A DNA stretch of 64,000 bases from Isoetes taiwanensis (taxonomy: Eukaryota; Streptophyta; Lycopodiopsida; Isoetales; Isoetaceae): the NCBI GenBank assembly GCA_021234155.1, contig JAJEKV010000056.1, forward strand, positions 7,218,618-7,282,617, in the 5' to 3' direction. The number at the start of each line of letters is the position of its first letter. The stretch's first letter is position 1. Under the pieces are notes generated by a model that did not search any database, was not told where the DNA came from, and was given only the letters and a program-made list of their open reading frames with translations. The position numbers and the translations under genes are program-made. Shown here piece after piece: positions 21,625 to 33,299 of this stretch.

Positions 21625-23270
21625 TGTGACGCTCCCTGCCAAACATACGGCGCCCGGCCGCACACTCGGCAGGAAATCCCCCATCCGGCTCAGCAACCGC
21701 ATGGGCCCTTCGTCTGCCCCGCACTCTGAGGTGACTCTTAGTGCGGGAAGGGAACACGAAGGTGTCTTGCGCGCCCTTCCCCTATGGGCTCCTATAACAG
21801 CGGAAGCGATAACACGTCAGAACTAGCATCAACATATACAAATACTACCTCGAGGGGTAGTGCATCACTCATAATCCAAGGCAAAGATGATAATCACGAA
21901 CCATAAAACATGAGAGCTCCTACCCCGGCTCAGACTCATAAGGAGGATGACTGACCGGCTAGGCCTCAAGATAGAGCAGACCGAGTCATGGCAATGGCGA
22001 GGGCTGGCATAGAACAATGGCTAGGGTTGACCACTCCATCCGCCCCTCCTGTGCATACTTTGTAGATGGGCTAAATCAGGCTCTGGCATGGCTCTAGCCT
22101 TCCGAATACGCAATCCCATGGCATCACCCATCGGGACTACTCCAGGTTGCATCTCCCTGGTCCGATGAGGCAGGAAGGGTTGCATCTCCCCTTCCCAGAG
22201 TCTAGAGGTTCCGTGGGCGGCTAGAGAATCGTGGCGACACACGATTCGTACCCGACTTAACCCCCCAAAACGAGAGCCAAGCCAACACTTGCAGCTCTCG
22301 AGAGGCAGGGCGACACCATTGCCCCAGGAGGTGTCGGACCCATGCTCGGCCCACACAAAGTGACCGCCCATAAGCCTAGCCCACTATGGGATCCCCCGAA
22401 GCCCCCACTCGGCAGGGATCCTCCCTCCACTTTCCCTCTAGCCCCGTTATATGGTGCTGAGTCATATCATAGCCTCAATAGCCGGGTGGGCTCCTATGCA
22501 CAGGCCGCAACTAATAGGAACTAAGGGATCTACTCTAGGAGCATACTACATATGGCTCTAGGTCTCTACCCCCCTTCCCAATACAAGAGGAGCAACATGA
22601 TCAACCATCATCACATAATCATCACATCATGGAAATAATCATAAGAATAACATCTTAACCTAATCATACAAATCTAACTAATAGTTAGGGTTCCTTGATT
22701 AGGGTTCAAGATGTTGAATATGGGTTCTAGGATGGCTCTACTCTAGATGCAAAATACTAGCATATCTGGGATGCTAATTCCCAGATGAGCTATCACAACC
22801 ACTATCCTACATACCTGCTCCTGAAGCTCTCCCTCCAGATCCGTGTGCCTCCATGGTCTCCGACTCACGAGATGCCGCTCCTACTCCAAGAACGAGTCTA
22901 CCCTGCTGGGGCTGCTGCACCAGTCTATGCCACAGCAAACGATGTTCGAAACGGGGTTTCGAACGAGTAGGTGAGTCTCTGGGTGCTAGGGCTGGAAAGA
23001 GGTCTAGGGTTAGGGTTTATGCCTATATGAGTTAGGTCCACCTAGGATGCCACGTGGCACCAATCGGGTGAGTCCTGTGTGGCGGTGCCCCAATAGGTTA
23101 AGGCCACGTGGATAATGGCTTAACCTATGGTTGGCTAAGTTATGAGAATAACTTAGCCATGCCCCCCTAGTGCCACAATCTATGGTATACAAGGCTATGA
23201 GGATAGACTTGTATGGTGACGGGTCCAGGAATATACGTATTTATGGCGTATATTCCCCTGGACCGTCACA
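21625..23270 (-). repeat. Chromovirus 5' LTR (right copy)
   Basis: A 1646-bp LTR, the direct repeat of 10064-11703. It should carry the promoter for gag-pol and the accessory genes. Confidence 0.95.
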
Positions 23271-23275
23271 TATGC

Positions 23276-23981
23276 AGCATGAGATTAGGGTTTTGTCTGT
23301 TTGGCAAAAGGATTGTTGCAGAGCATGAAGGCAGGGAGCAATTCTGGGCAGTTTTGGAGCCCGGTTTTTGAAGCATCATATCTCGGCAACCCGAGATCCT
23401 TGTTAGTTTGATTCTTGGAGTTAGAAGACGATCTTTGGAGGCGCAATCAATTGCAAGGGGTCCAGAGGTCTATGAGCGAAGAAATTCTCAGGTGGGATTT
23501 TACTATTGATCAATTGAGGTTCTATGAGTTGCCATGATTAGTCTGTACATGATTTTTGCATGCAAATATGATAGATTATGAATTTGTTGGAGACTCACAA
23601 GGCTAGAGAAGGTAATCACTGATTGGAAACATCTATGTAAGGGCTGATTCTAAGTCAGGAATGGCCGAATATTACATGAGAAGCACTGATTCAGTATGGA
23701 AACTTCAGAAAAGGCAGAATTGAATTGGATCTGGTCAGTACCGAGCCATTTTATGTTCATGTTATGTTTTTGTCATTTTGTGTTTTGTGTTTTATCTTGT
23801 TGGTCTTGTATTGCTGCTTTTATCAATTTATTTGCATGTTCTAATATAAAGCTAAGTATCCGTGGATGGAATTGGGTTGTATTTGAGCTTAGCAGCAGAG
23901 GAGATTGGACCAAGAAGAGTCTTTGCAAGTTTTGACAAGATCCCGAGTTGCCAAGAGGGTCAACTCGGCAGGAACGTTAGA
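23276..23981 (+). repeat. Outer element LTR1, right part
   Basis: The sequence from AGCATGAGATTAGGG to CTCGGCAGGAACGTTA matches 25756-26485 closely. With 9989-10063 it makes up LTR1. It ends three bases before the primer-binding site. Confidence 0.9.
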
Positions 23982-23983
23982 AT

Positions 23984-23995
23984 TGGTATCAGAGC
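23984..23995 (+). other. Outer element primer-binding site
   Basis: TGGTATCAGAGC just after LTR1 is the initiator-Met tRNA primer site. It is the same primer class as the nested chromovirus. Confidence 0.9.
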
Positions 23996-24279
23996 AATGT
24001 TGGATCCTTGGGTGTTGACATTATGATCTATGGATTGCAGAGAGATTTAGAATGCTATCCTCGGGAGGAGGAGTAGTATTTAGAGGCTTCGTGGTTACTA
24101 TAGAAGTATTCAAGGGAGAAGTCTCCATATAAGCAACGAGAGTAACTTTTGATGGTATTGAGGTATGAATTTTTGAATAAGTTGGCATTGCATATTAATT
24201 CTATAAGTTGTTGGAGAATTGCTCCACCAAATCAATGATCAACCCATGAGGACATGGGTTAAATTTTAGAAGGGGAGAC
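23996..24279 (+). other. Outer element internal region, non-coding
   Basis: About 285 bp contain no ORF or gag/pol motif and end in the purine tract TAGAAGGGGAGAC (24267-24279). An element this small depends on proteins supplied in trans. Confidence 0.85.
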
Positions 24280-24439
24280 TGTAACGGGCCTGGCCATCTG
24301 ATGGGTCGATATATGCATTTATGTACATATATATATACAAGAAATTTAATGCGTCCTACGGTGCATGTCCGAGTTTTAGCATATTCCTATGCTGCAAGTT
24401 CTTGTCGTGCCCTATATTCTAAAAGAATCTCTTGAGAAT

Positions 24440-25110
24440 ACTCTAAATTCATAGATTCTCTAAGATTCTACCAAGGTTCTCTTGGAGGTTTCGTGGAGAC
24501 TCCTCTAAATTTTATAAGATTCCCTCTAGATTCCATTAGATTTCCGTAGATTCTCCAAGATTCTATGAAGATCCCCCTAGATCCCCTTAGATTCCCTTAG
24601 ATCCCTTTAGACTTTATGAGATTGCCCTAGGTTCCCTTACATTATATGAGATTCAAAGAGATTCTATAAAGATTCCCCTAGATACTCTAAGATTTCATAA
24701 ACATTTTTTTAGATTCCCTTAGATTTTATGAAGATTCCCTTAGATCCCCCAGATTTTAAGAGATTCCCTTAGGCTTGTAAATATTTTCCTAGATTCTCTT
24801 ACATTTTATAAGATTTTCTTAGATTCTATTAGATTCTTATGGATTCCTTTACATTCTAGAACTTTTTAGAACATTCTAAGACTTTCTGGAACATTCTGGA
24901 ACATTCTGGAAGTATTTCCTAGATTTCCTTACATTCCCGTAGATTCCCCTACATTCTAGAACATTCTAAAACTTATTAGAACAATTTGGAACTTTTTGGA
25001 AGAATTTTCTTAGATCCCTCCTAGATTCTCTTATGTTCTAGAACTTTCTAGAAGATTCTAGAACTTTCTAGAGCCTTCCAGAACATTCTAGAACTTTCTT
25101 GAACTAGCAG
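24440..25110. repeat. Degenerate AGATTC/TCTAGAAC simple repeats
   Basis: Many diverged short units are present, first of the type AGATTCCCTTAGAT and later TTCTAGAACTTTCTAGAAC. There is no strict period and no coding potential. Confidence 0.8.
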
Positions 25111-25187
25111 AATGTTATAGTCTATTTTATTTTAATGGGAATATTACCCTTAAGTATATTTGAAACATAAATGTCCATAGAATTAAT

Positions 25188-25252
25188 GCTTGGTCTAGTG
25201 GTTAGAATGGGGGGCTGGGGGGTCAATGGCCAGGGTTCGAATCCCCCACACA
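25188..25252 (+). other. tRNA-like / SINE-head sequence
   Basis: An A-box-like TGGTCTAGTGG (25191-25201) and a perfect B-box GGTTCGAATCC (about 25234-25244) are spaced as in a tRNA gene. The acceptor arms do not pair and the T-stem is imperfect, so this is a tRNA-derived SINE head or tRNA pseudogene, not a functional tRNA. Confidence 0.6.
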
Positions 25253-25335
25253 ACATAAAAATTTTAAAAGCCTTTTCCTAAGGAATGAGCATTCAACTTG
25301 GGCCGTAGGATCTTGGACCCGATCAAGGGTCGAGA

Positions 25336-25710
25336 TCTCACCATGTGACAATAATTAAAGCAATATGAGCCATAGGATCTATTACATATAATTCCCAAAG
25401 TCATGTGCACCGTAAGATATGTGCCAAGCCACGTGAGCCGTAGGATCTCGGATCGACGATCAGGATTGGATCAACCCAGACTGTAGGATCGATTATATAT
25501 AATTCCCAAAGCCATGTGCACCGTAGGATGTGTCCCAAAGCAACGTGAGCCGTAGGATCTCGGACCGACGATCAGGATCAGATCAACCTGGACCGTAGGA
25601 TCGCTTACATATAATCGGACACAAACTCCCAAGCCATCTGGGCCGTAGGATATGTCCCAAAGCCACGTGAGCCGTAGGATCTCGGATCAACGGCCGGATT
25701 CAGGAGGACA
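25336..25710. repeat. Tandem repeat of about 125 bp, CGTAGGATC units
   Basis: Roughly three units contain CATGTGCACCGTAGGAT, CACGTGAGCCGTAGGATCTC and GACGATCAGGAT, separated by ACATATAATTCCCAAAG. The CGTAGGAT word recurs many times. Confidence 0.8.
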
Positions 25711-26485
25711 AACGTAAGAACATATATATGTTATGATATTCATGGCATGTATGCAACATGAGATTAGGGTTTTGTCTGTTTGGCAAAAGGATTGTTGCAG
25801 AGCATGAAGGCCGGGAGCAATTCTGGGCAGTTTTGGAGCCCGATTTTTGAAGCATCATATCTCGGCAACCTAAGATCCTTGTTAGTTTGATTCTTGGTGT
25901 TAGAAGATGATCTTTGGAGGCACAATCAATTTGCAAGGGGTCCAGAGGTCTATGAGCGAAGAAATTCTCAGGTGGGGTTTTACTATTGATCAATTAAGGT
26001 TCTATGAGTTGCCATGATTAGTCTGTACATGATTTTTGCATGCAAATATGATAGATTATGAATTTGTTGGAGATTCATAAGGCTAGAGAAGGTAATCACT
26101 GATTGGAAACATCTCTGTAAGGGCTGATTCTAAGTCAGGAATGGCCGAATATTACATGAGAAGCACTGATTCAGCGTGGAAACTTCATAAAAGGCAGAAT
26201 TGAATTGGATATGGTCAGTACCGAGCTCTCCAACGCCATTTTGTGTTCATGTTATGTTTTTGTCATTTTGTGTTTTGTGTTTTGTGTTTTATCTTGTTGG
26301 TCTTGTATTGCTGCTTTTATCAATTTATTTGCATGTCCTAATATAAAGCTAAAAGCTAAGTATCCATGGATGGAATTGGGTTGCATTTGAGCTTAGCAGC
26401 AGAGGAGATTGGACCAAGAAGAGTCTTTGCAAGTTTTGACAAGATCCCGAGTTGCCAAGAGGGTCAACTCGGCAGGCTCGTCACA

Positions 26486-26560
26486 GAAAGTGTGAAGCTC
26501 TTTGGGGCAGCGGCTATGGCCAGTGCCCAACGGCCGTATCCTCCCCTGTTTATCCTTCTG
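26486..26560 (+). pseudogene. TORTIFOLIA1-like exon fragment, right part
   Basis: After the second GAAAG the frame continues as RES-VKLFGAAAMASAQ, the equivalent of the KKECLxLL..-type HEAT helix that follows the CLYD block in TORTIFOLIA1/SPIRAL2 proteins. It joins in frame with the left part at 9834-9988 once one GAAAG copy is discounted. Similarity fades after about 26550. Confidence 0.55.
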
Positions 26561-28040
26561 CTTTCTGTTAGCTATGAAGGCCAGCAGCGGTCTATTTTCT
26601 CCAATGTCTGTGCTGGTAATCCTGAACCGCCATCCTCAATCGTCCTCAATCCATGGCCATGGAGAGCCACAGAGAAAGATCGCCATATACAAGAGATAAA
26701 CAGAACAGATTCATTTCAATCTGTCGTAGCATCGGCTTATGTGCTAAAGGGGAGCCATGCAGAGGTAAATACAGAAGTGAACATAGAGGTAAACATAGGA
26801 TTATCTCTAGCATATAAAATATTGAAATGCAGTGGATGAAGCTGGAGAACAAGTTACGATTTTTTAGCTTCAGAAGACAGAAGGGTTTCGAATTATAAGT
26901 TTTTTTTGCAAGGTTGGTATAGCATTTCAAACAGATAGGATCGGCCTTGTTAGATTTGCAACTGTAAATACAGGTATTGAAGACACATAAGGCAGCTGCA
27001 AGGCCTGAAATAGTGGAAGGTTAATTGAGCAAATAAAGAAAAGGGGAACACAGTTGCTGGAAAAACGTTGATCTAGCAGAGCCTTCTTAAAAAAATGTGG
27101 GATCAAATCGGCATCAGCTCTTGATAAGACAGCAATAGAGGCTGCTAAAAACTTTGTCCTTGACCCAATGCATGCACAAAACTTCTATTGAAAGTACCTT
27201 TCTATTTAAGTATTCATGTGCTTAACTATGATCTAGTTTTCCTTTCTGGCTGCACATCCCATATATCCAGATTCCAGAAACATTTAGTTTCGGGATCAAT
27301 CCATATTTCCATTACAAGAAATCTACCATCTGTATTCTTCATGAAGCCCAGAAATTAACTTGTACTTACCCAATTTCTATATTAACTTGGAGCAGATTTA
27401 TATCTTGATACAATCTTCAAACTTGGAAAGTATAAACCAAGCCCATAAGCATAGGAACTGCTAAAGTATTACAAAAAACTTTGATTTTTCTGAACAGTCT
27501 TGAAGAATATGGAATACGATAAAAAGTTACCTTGAAGAATGTGGAATACGATGGAACCTGGGCATCTGTGATCTGTGAGGGAAAGGGTTTTGCGAGGGAT
27601 GGAAAGTGGTCCTTTCATGATCTGTGAGGGAAAGCGTTTTGTGAGGGAAAGAGTTTTTGTGAGCTGGTAGATGTTACGAATTCTGGGGAATTTGTACCGC
27701 CAATTACTCTAAATGAATTTGTACCGGCAATTACTCTAAATGATAGGGGTAGGTGGCGAGTTTTAAGGATCTTATGGGAAATTATATTTTTGGATGGCTA
27801 TTAATTAAATAATATAAAAAACTTTTAACATATAGAAAGGCTAATTCCAATTTTTTTATATAAAAAGGGGAAATGAGATTGGCTAATGTTACAAGAATAT
27901 GATGTAATTATGTTTTTACATGGTTATTTTTTTTCCAAAGATTACCCTATTCATAAAATTCGCCGCAAAATTTGCCGCAACCCTTTAAAAAATCGCCATT
28001 TGGCTATGAATAGCCGCTAATTCTTTCCATGTTTGTGCAT
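26561..28040. other. No recognisable gene
   Basis: An open plus-strand stretch continues to 26839, but I cannot match it to a family. From 26840 on the DNA is AT-rich with short local duplications, such as GATCTGTGAGGGAAAG (about 27570 and 27620) and AATTTGTACCG...CAATTACTCTAAATGA (27690-27745). Confidence 0.5.
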
Positions 28041-29976
28041 GAAACACAAGGCACCCAAAAAATTAACTACTATAATTTACCACTAAGAAACCACTATTGG
28101 TGTGGTTTTCTATGCACATTTTTTCGTCCTTAATAAAAACCACATATTATTGTGGTTTTTATAATTAGTACATTGTTAATTATATTGGTTTTTTGTTGAC
28201 GCATGGCTTATTTGAGTTGATAATGGTTTTTGATATGATTTTTAATGCAATAGTGGTAATTCATTATGGTTTTTTAACATACCATGGTTTATCAAATTGG
28301 TAGTGGTTTTTTGTAAGGGTTTTTCAACATTGTTTTAAATATGATGATGGTTATTCATATTGGTTTCAATTGTAGTGGTTTTTTAATGCTAGTTTAAATT
28401 TCATAGTGATTATTCATGTTGGTTTTTCTATTACAACATTGATTTATTAAGAATTGGGTTATGGTCAATTTGGTGGTTATTTATAAGTCTCACTCAAAAG
28501 GGTCGTTATTTCATGATGGCTATTAACACGACTCCAAAGGAAGTAACTATTATAACTTAATCATCACCAAACCACTATAGGTATAATTATTTTTTGGCTG
28601 CCCAAAAGGGCAAACCCTTGTTTGATGGTGCTTTGTGATGACATGGTGCCCAATTCCTGGTCGAATCCGACGCTGCCTTAGGTTTGCGGAGGTTGTTAAA
28701 ATCTGCTTCGTTGGTGCAGTGGAATAGTGGCACACAAGGTGACATGGCAATGGTATGGTACTAGAAATAATGAGGTGGCATCAAAAAGAGCAAGCAAACT
28801 TTTTTTTTTGGGAGAAAGTGACTATATGCAATGGGTGATGACATGGCATGAGTATGATGAGGTGGCAAAGATGAGTGGTGAGATGGCAAAATATGAAGGT
28901 GTGGAAAAATGAAGAATGTGCATAGACAATTTGACAACTTTTTAAAAAACATATTTCTCCATGGTGACATGGCATTTTTTGGATGGTGTGACATGTCACA
29001 TGATGACCAAGCATTTTATGCACTTTAGATAGAAAATGACTAGGCCAATTTTTTGAAAAGGGTTTTTTAGTGAGATAAGAGGTTTTTCTTAGTGCCCCTA
29101 AATTCCCTTGCCAATTCCTTTATGAAACGTTAAAAGTTGTCATATTTCTTGTAAAAATGTTAGTCATCATGTTCACCTCATCTTATCTTGCTATATGGCC
29201 CAAACATTGCCACACCACCCCATGAAAGACCAAGATTGTACTTCATTCTTGTTTGGCCTTGCTTACTTTGCATGACATGTCACCTACTTGGAGTGCCATG
29301 TCATCATATTTCGTGTCAACTTTTGTAAATTTTTATTTCTCCCACTTATCTTGTAGAAATTGCAAGAATAACACTTTGCCAAATCATCATGCCACTTTTG
29401 CCATGTCATCACAACAATTTGCTAAGTCATTGGCATATGTCAACTATTTCTCATATAAGTTGCATTTGCCTTGAATCTTTTTTTTGAAAAGTCCATAAAT
29501 GCCTTTGGGATTTGACAGTACATTAATTTGCTTCCTTCTAGTACTATAAGCCAAGTACTATAAGCACCTAAAGTTTAGGTATAAGTGTATCCAAAACTCA
29601 AAGCAAGTGTCGTTGTTTGACTAGATGCCATAAGGTTTCCACTACACGTTTTTCATCCGTTTTTTAAAGGTTGAGAAGGGTTTTTAATATTCTGGTAGTT
29701 TCAAAGGTTTATTTTTGGAAAGTCCATGCGTGTCACATGGGCTTCCTTTTTGGCCAAACCAATTTTTCTTGCAGTGCGACGTTGATAACTAGGATTCCAT
29801 GGCCAGAGGGGGGTTGAAGAGGAGTGATGGCGGTGAATTTGTTCTCTATAGGTTTTGGCAAATTCATGGTATCTAGCTCAAGCATTTGCACATTCGAATA
29901 ATCAGTATTGTCCTACCATTGTTCCTTCCAAATAATATTGCTTAAAAATATGTATATATAACAATGCTTGGTCCTC

Positions 29977-30871
29977 TTAGATGGGCATATTTCCATGCAA
30001 ATCATTAGCCCCATGACATTCTTTGGCAGCAAGAATTCCAGTGGCAAATGCACCATGCACAGTCCCTGGAAAAGCAGCACTTGTAGCTTCTCCTGCAAAG
30101 AAGAGTTTATGGATAGGGGCTCTCATTTTCTCATATAAGTTGTGTGACTTGCCAACTGTATCATGACTGTAATACCCTAAGGAGTCTATGTCTGTGACCC
30201 TGTGTGTTACATAAAACTTTACCTGCAAAAAAATGCCACATGCTTAACAAAATGTTGAGGAAGAAAATTTCAGCATCAAGAACTCACTGGCACAGTAGTC
30301 TTGGGCAGAATCAACTTGACTTGCTCAAATGCATATTCCATTGCTTCCTCATCAGATAGTTTTTCAATATCATTAGCTAGGCTTCCTAATGGCATATAGA
30401 CAAGAACATGATTACCAGCGATTTGGTGCAAAATCAGGAAGTAACTGCAACCATATTATGTTGCTACAACCCCTAGAAATTCAACATTAGGCCAAAATAC
30501 ATTTTCAAATTGCAAAACGATCTTGTTTTCATTGCCCATTCCTAAGCCAGAAATGGCCTCAGTTTTCCAAACTGGTAATTCAGGCTCAAACTTAATAATG
30601 TTTGCCTTGAGCACACCAAGTGGAACATTCACTATGAGGGCATCTGCATGAAACATTCAATAATTTGCAACAACTTGCACACCATTACAGTGCCAATCAA
30701 CATTCATTACTCTGTTACAATAGGTCAAATTAGTAGATACTCAATCTTGATAAGAACTGCAACCGCATCATACCTATGCTTCAGAAGAATGTTCAAGCCC
30801 TCTGCCAAAGAAGAGATAACTGGTGCATATCCCTTGACCATCAACCCATGACCTCCTGCTAATGATTGCTC
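29977..30871 (-). pseudogene. Polyamine oxidase C-terminal gene fragment
   Basis: Three exons with proper GT-AG introns encode the C-terminal half of a plant polyamine oxidase, a FAD enzyme that oxidises spermine/spermidine. Exon 30871-30774: GGHGLMVKGYAPVISSL. Exon 30643-30288: [19 protein letters not shown] and [12 protein letters not shown], then after a stop/frameshift near 30475 GNHVLVYMPLGSLANDIEKL. Exon 30222-29977: THRVTDIDSLGYYS and LFFAGEATSAAFPGTVHGAF, the FAD-contacting C-terminal block. The N-terminal FAD-binding GxGxxG half is absent in the surrounding sequence, so it is a truncated copy. Retained introns show DNA-level duplication, in line with capture by the flanking CACTA-like element. 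Confidence 0.85.
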
Positions 30872-32629
30872 CTGCACCGAGAATACTAGTAGGTACAGAA
30901 GAGGTTCCTGGGCTCCAGAAAATGTAATGCATATAATAGGTTGCAATATTTTTTGTTATGTTGCTGACACGACCAGGCATCCTATTGGTTCCTTTCTTTT
31001 GAATGATGAATGTTACTATGAACTGTACTGTAATATTATCCTTTCATTTATCTTGCCCAAGAGACTGACCTGCAGATTCATCTTAAAACTAAGTTCTAAA
31101 TGAAGTTTAAAAGCTGTGTAATTGGCATTTGTGTCAATAATACCTGCAGGGTAAAGCTTGACATGGTGTTGGTCTATTTTTATCCTGTTACAAAGGCATT
31201 CTTCTGTATATTTTTTACGGTTCATGTAATATGAAGTCACAACAGCTGAGATTATATTATGTAAATACATTTGAATATCAACACTCTGGAGGCCCCAAAT
31301 GCTTGGAGCTAATCTTGTATACTATCCCTTATAATCATTAGTATTTTCAGAAGTTTAACTGATTGATTCAATCGATTGCATTCTCGCTATTATATCATTT
31401 AGTTCAGTGCTGGGATGGACTATAAGAATAGAGAAATTGATTTTCCTACTTAATCCTTTATTCCAACATTGGTATGGCTACTCATGTTCATGTTTTGCTG
31501 TGATTGGCATTGAATCCCAGGCATGACCATGTTACTGCCATTTTTGTATTCAGCCAATAAATTAATGGGGCAAAGAAAGTCATTCTAACTTATCCCTTGC
31601 ACATTCAACTCAAAATATTTGATACTAAATGGGGACTGAATAAATAAGTCATGCAAGCTGTTGACGTGTAAATTAATGTTACAAACCAGAACATATCTAA
31701 TCATAATCTGTAGCCAAACATATCTAAACATAAACTGTAGCCTCTGGTGAAGTATTCCTGATTAAGCTATAGCTAGAGGAGCCCATAGCTGGAACTGCAA
31801 TGGCTATGGTTTGAAGCACAGTTTTGCGCCCTTTTTTCTCTTCTCTGTTACCAAGCTACAAAACAAGAGAATTCACGAAACAAGAAAAAGAGCAAAGCTT
31901 GCTTACCTATTCTGAAGGCATCGGAGGAAGAAGTCTGTCAATTCGCCACCACTTCACTTTGATCGAATCCCTTTCCCTTCTCGGTTCAAAGGTTTTCATC
32001 GCTTTGAGGTTTTCGTTGAGGTTTTTGTTGAATATGACGTGGCAATAACTACGTGGTATTAAATTATTAAAGTGCCATTGTCCGTCGAATGATACCCGTA
32101 AAAGAACCTAGTTATTTTGAGTGACTTTAGTGCCACGTAATTAATAGATCTCACTCCTAGTGGAATCTCGGGCGGGATAAATTTGAAATGCATATAGCCT
32201 AAATTGTCTTTATTCTTCAAACCCTTATTCGAAACCCTATTCTTCATGTTGAAACCCTATTCTCCACGTCCACTCCAGCGTCCAACTCTGACCTCTTGGC
32301 GGATCCAACTCCGGCCTCCTGATACCAGCGGCTCCCCTGTCGGAAGAAGATCTGGCTTTGGATATAGGATGAAGGCTCGGATCTGCCTCCAGATCGGCAC
32401 TGTACAAACTTTTTCCAGGAGCCTATTCTTGAAGAACAATACGGTATCTTCCTGTTCTATTAATTTTTTGAAGTATTTGTGCTTTTGCTTCCATATCTTT
32501 TCACTGATCTCCTTGTGCTTGTTTATGGCATTGCAGATATGAAAGGCCCCTTCATCTAAAACAGCAAATGCTTGATCTTTTGCACAAGGTAAAACTTTGT
32601 GTTTCATCACAACAAGCCAGGATCTTGCT

Positions 32630-32832
32630 CTAACTATACATCAAAAGGGTATTATCCACCCGGATCTGAAGCCCGTCAAGTTTCTTGTGGCCTCAGCAGC
32701 AAAACCCTATGATTAGGGTTTCGGATTTTGGCATTCAGGTTTTGCTCCCAGTTTCATATCCAGAGTCGGAACTCCAAGATCTTTTGCTCCAGAGGTTGTG
32801 CAGGGATATTATTCTCATGTATTCTCATGTAA
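32630..32832 (+). pseudogene. Protein kinase fragment (CDPK-like)
   Basis: Three neighbouring frames give, in kinase order, HQKGIIHPDLKPVKFLVAS (catalytic loop, normally HRDLKPENFL), NPMIRVSDFGI (Mg-binding DFG) and VGTPRSFAPEVVQGYYSHV (activation segment through APE). The catalytic loop has P for R and V for E-N, and the frames are shifted, so it is dead. The xENFLxxS and GYY types resemble calcium-dependent protein kinases, but this is inference. It lies inside the CACTA-like element. Confidence 0.75.
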
Positions 32833-33299
32833 AACATTTTCTCATGCATTTGTTTCCATTTTTATTCATTGGGTTTGCAGGATTTGGAGATGACAGCGGC
32901 TTGCTTCTTATTTCCTTGCCAGATCTGCCATCTCCTTCTTCTTTTTTGTGAGAGAGTGGTATGCAGAAGCAAATCGGTAAATGGTATGCTGAAGCAAATC
33001 GGTAAATGCAGAAGCTCCATTAGAAATACTTCATCCTTTTCATCTTTGATTTTGGGTAATGAATTGATATCGATTTAGTGTTTAGTATTTGGTGAGTTTT
33101 GCAAAATTGGATGGATCTCTATTCCTTATCTTTTTCCCCTTTGTTTGCAGGGAAGCTAAAGGCTTGGGCTGCAGCAGAAACTTTTGGTGAGCTCTTATCT
33201 TGTGCAACTCGTATTGGATAATTTCAAACCCATTCTAATCGCTTTATTTCTTCTTTGCATGTCGAATCTCAAGCTTCATTCATGGCGAAGGATCTGAGC

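Larger units (their letters stand above)
10064..23270 (-). mobile_element. Ty3 chromovirus carrying an H3-like gene
   Basis: This is a complete 13.2-kb LTR retrotransposon on the minus strand. Both LTRs start TGTGACG and end CGTCACA. The target duplication is TATGC (10059-10063 and 23271-23275), and the empty site is visible in the paralogous LTR2 of the outer element near 25750. In transcription order it holds: 5' LTR (23270-21625), initiator-Met primer-binding site, H3-like gene (21049-19959), hairpins, 400-residue ORF (19153-17951), short ORF, gag, pol with chromodomain, purine tract and 3' LTR (11703-10064). The two LTRs are closely similar and differ mostly by small indels, so insertion is fairly recent. 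Gag, pol and the H3-like gene all carry frameshifts. The extra region of about 4 kb between LTR and gag is what makes this element unusual. Confidence 0.93.
24338..25737 (+). mobile_element. 1.4-kb segment present only in LTR2
   Basis: LTR1 goes directly from TTATGTACATATATACATAT to TCATGGCATG, while LTR2 has about 1400 bp between these points. The segment starts with degenerate AGATTCCCTTAG and TCTAGAACATTC repeats (24440-25110), then a tRNA-like stretch (25188-25252), then tandem repeats with GCCGTAGGATCTCGGA (25336-25710). AT-rich ACATATATATG words sit at both junctions. It may be an insertion in LTR2 or a deletion in LTR1; no clear target duplication decides this. Confidence 0.7.
9989..26485 (+). 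mobile_element. Outer LTR element without coding region, interrupted
   Basis: LTR1 runs from 9989 (TGTAATGGGCC) to about 23981 and is interrupted by a nested chromovirus at 10064-23270. LTR2 runs from 24280 (TGTAACGGGCC) to 26485 (CTCGTCACA). The flanking duplication is GAAAG at 9984-9988 and 26486-26490. A primer-binding site TGGTATCAGAGC (23984-23995, complementary to initiator-Met tRNA) and a purine tract TAGAAGGGGAGAC (24267-24279) fix the plus orientation. Only about 300 bp lie between the LTRs and none of it is coding, so the element was non-autonomous, a TRIM/LARD-like form. Net LTR1 is about 0.78 kb. LTR2 is 2.2 kb because of a 1.4-kb segment absent from LTR1. Insertion into the TORTIFOLIA1-like exon is shown by the frame resuming across the duplication. 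Confidence 0.88.
24280..26485 (+). repeat. Outer element LTR2
   Basis: It starts TGTAACGGGCC and ends CTCGTCACA, followed by the GAAAG duplication. It matches LTR1 at both ends but has about 1.4 kb extra (24338-25737). Confidence 0.9.

Noticed and set aside
24440-25110. Could the TCTAGAAC repeats be heat-shock elements (nTTCnnGAAn arrays)?
   Set aside because: The words resemble the motif, but they are part of a degenerate simple repeat and precede no gene.
32257-32610. 117-codon minus-strand ORF (FHICNAINKHKEI and following)
   Set aside because: It is opposite to the kinase fragment region, has no family match and probably covers an intron of the captured kinase.
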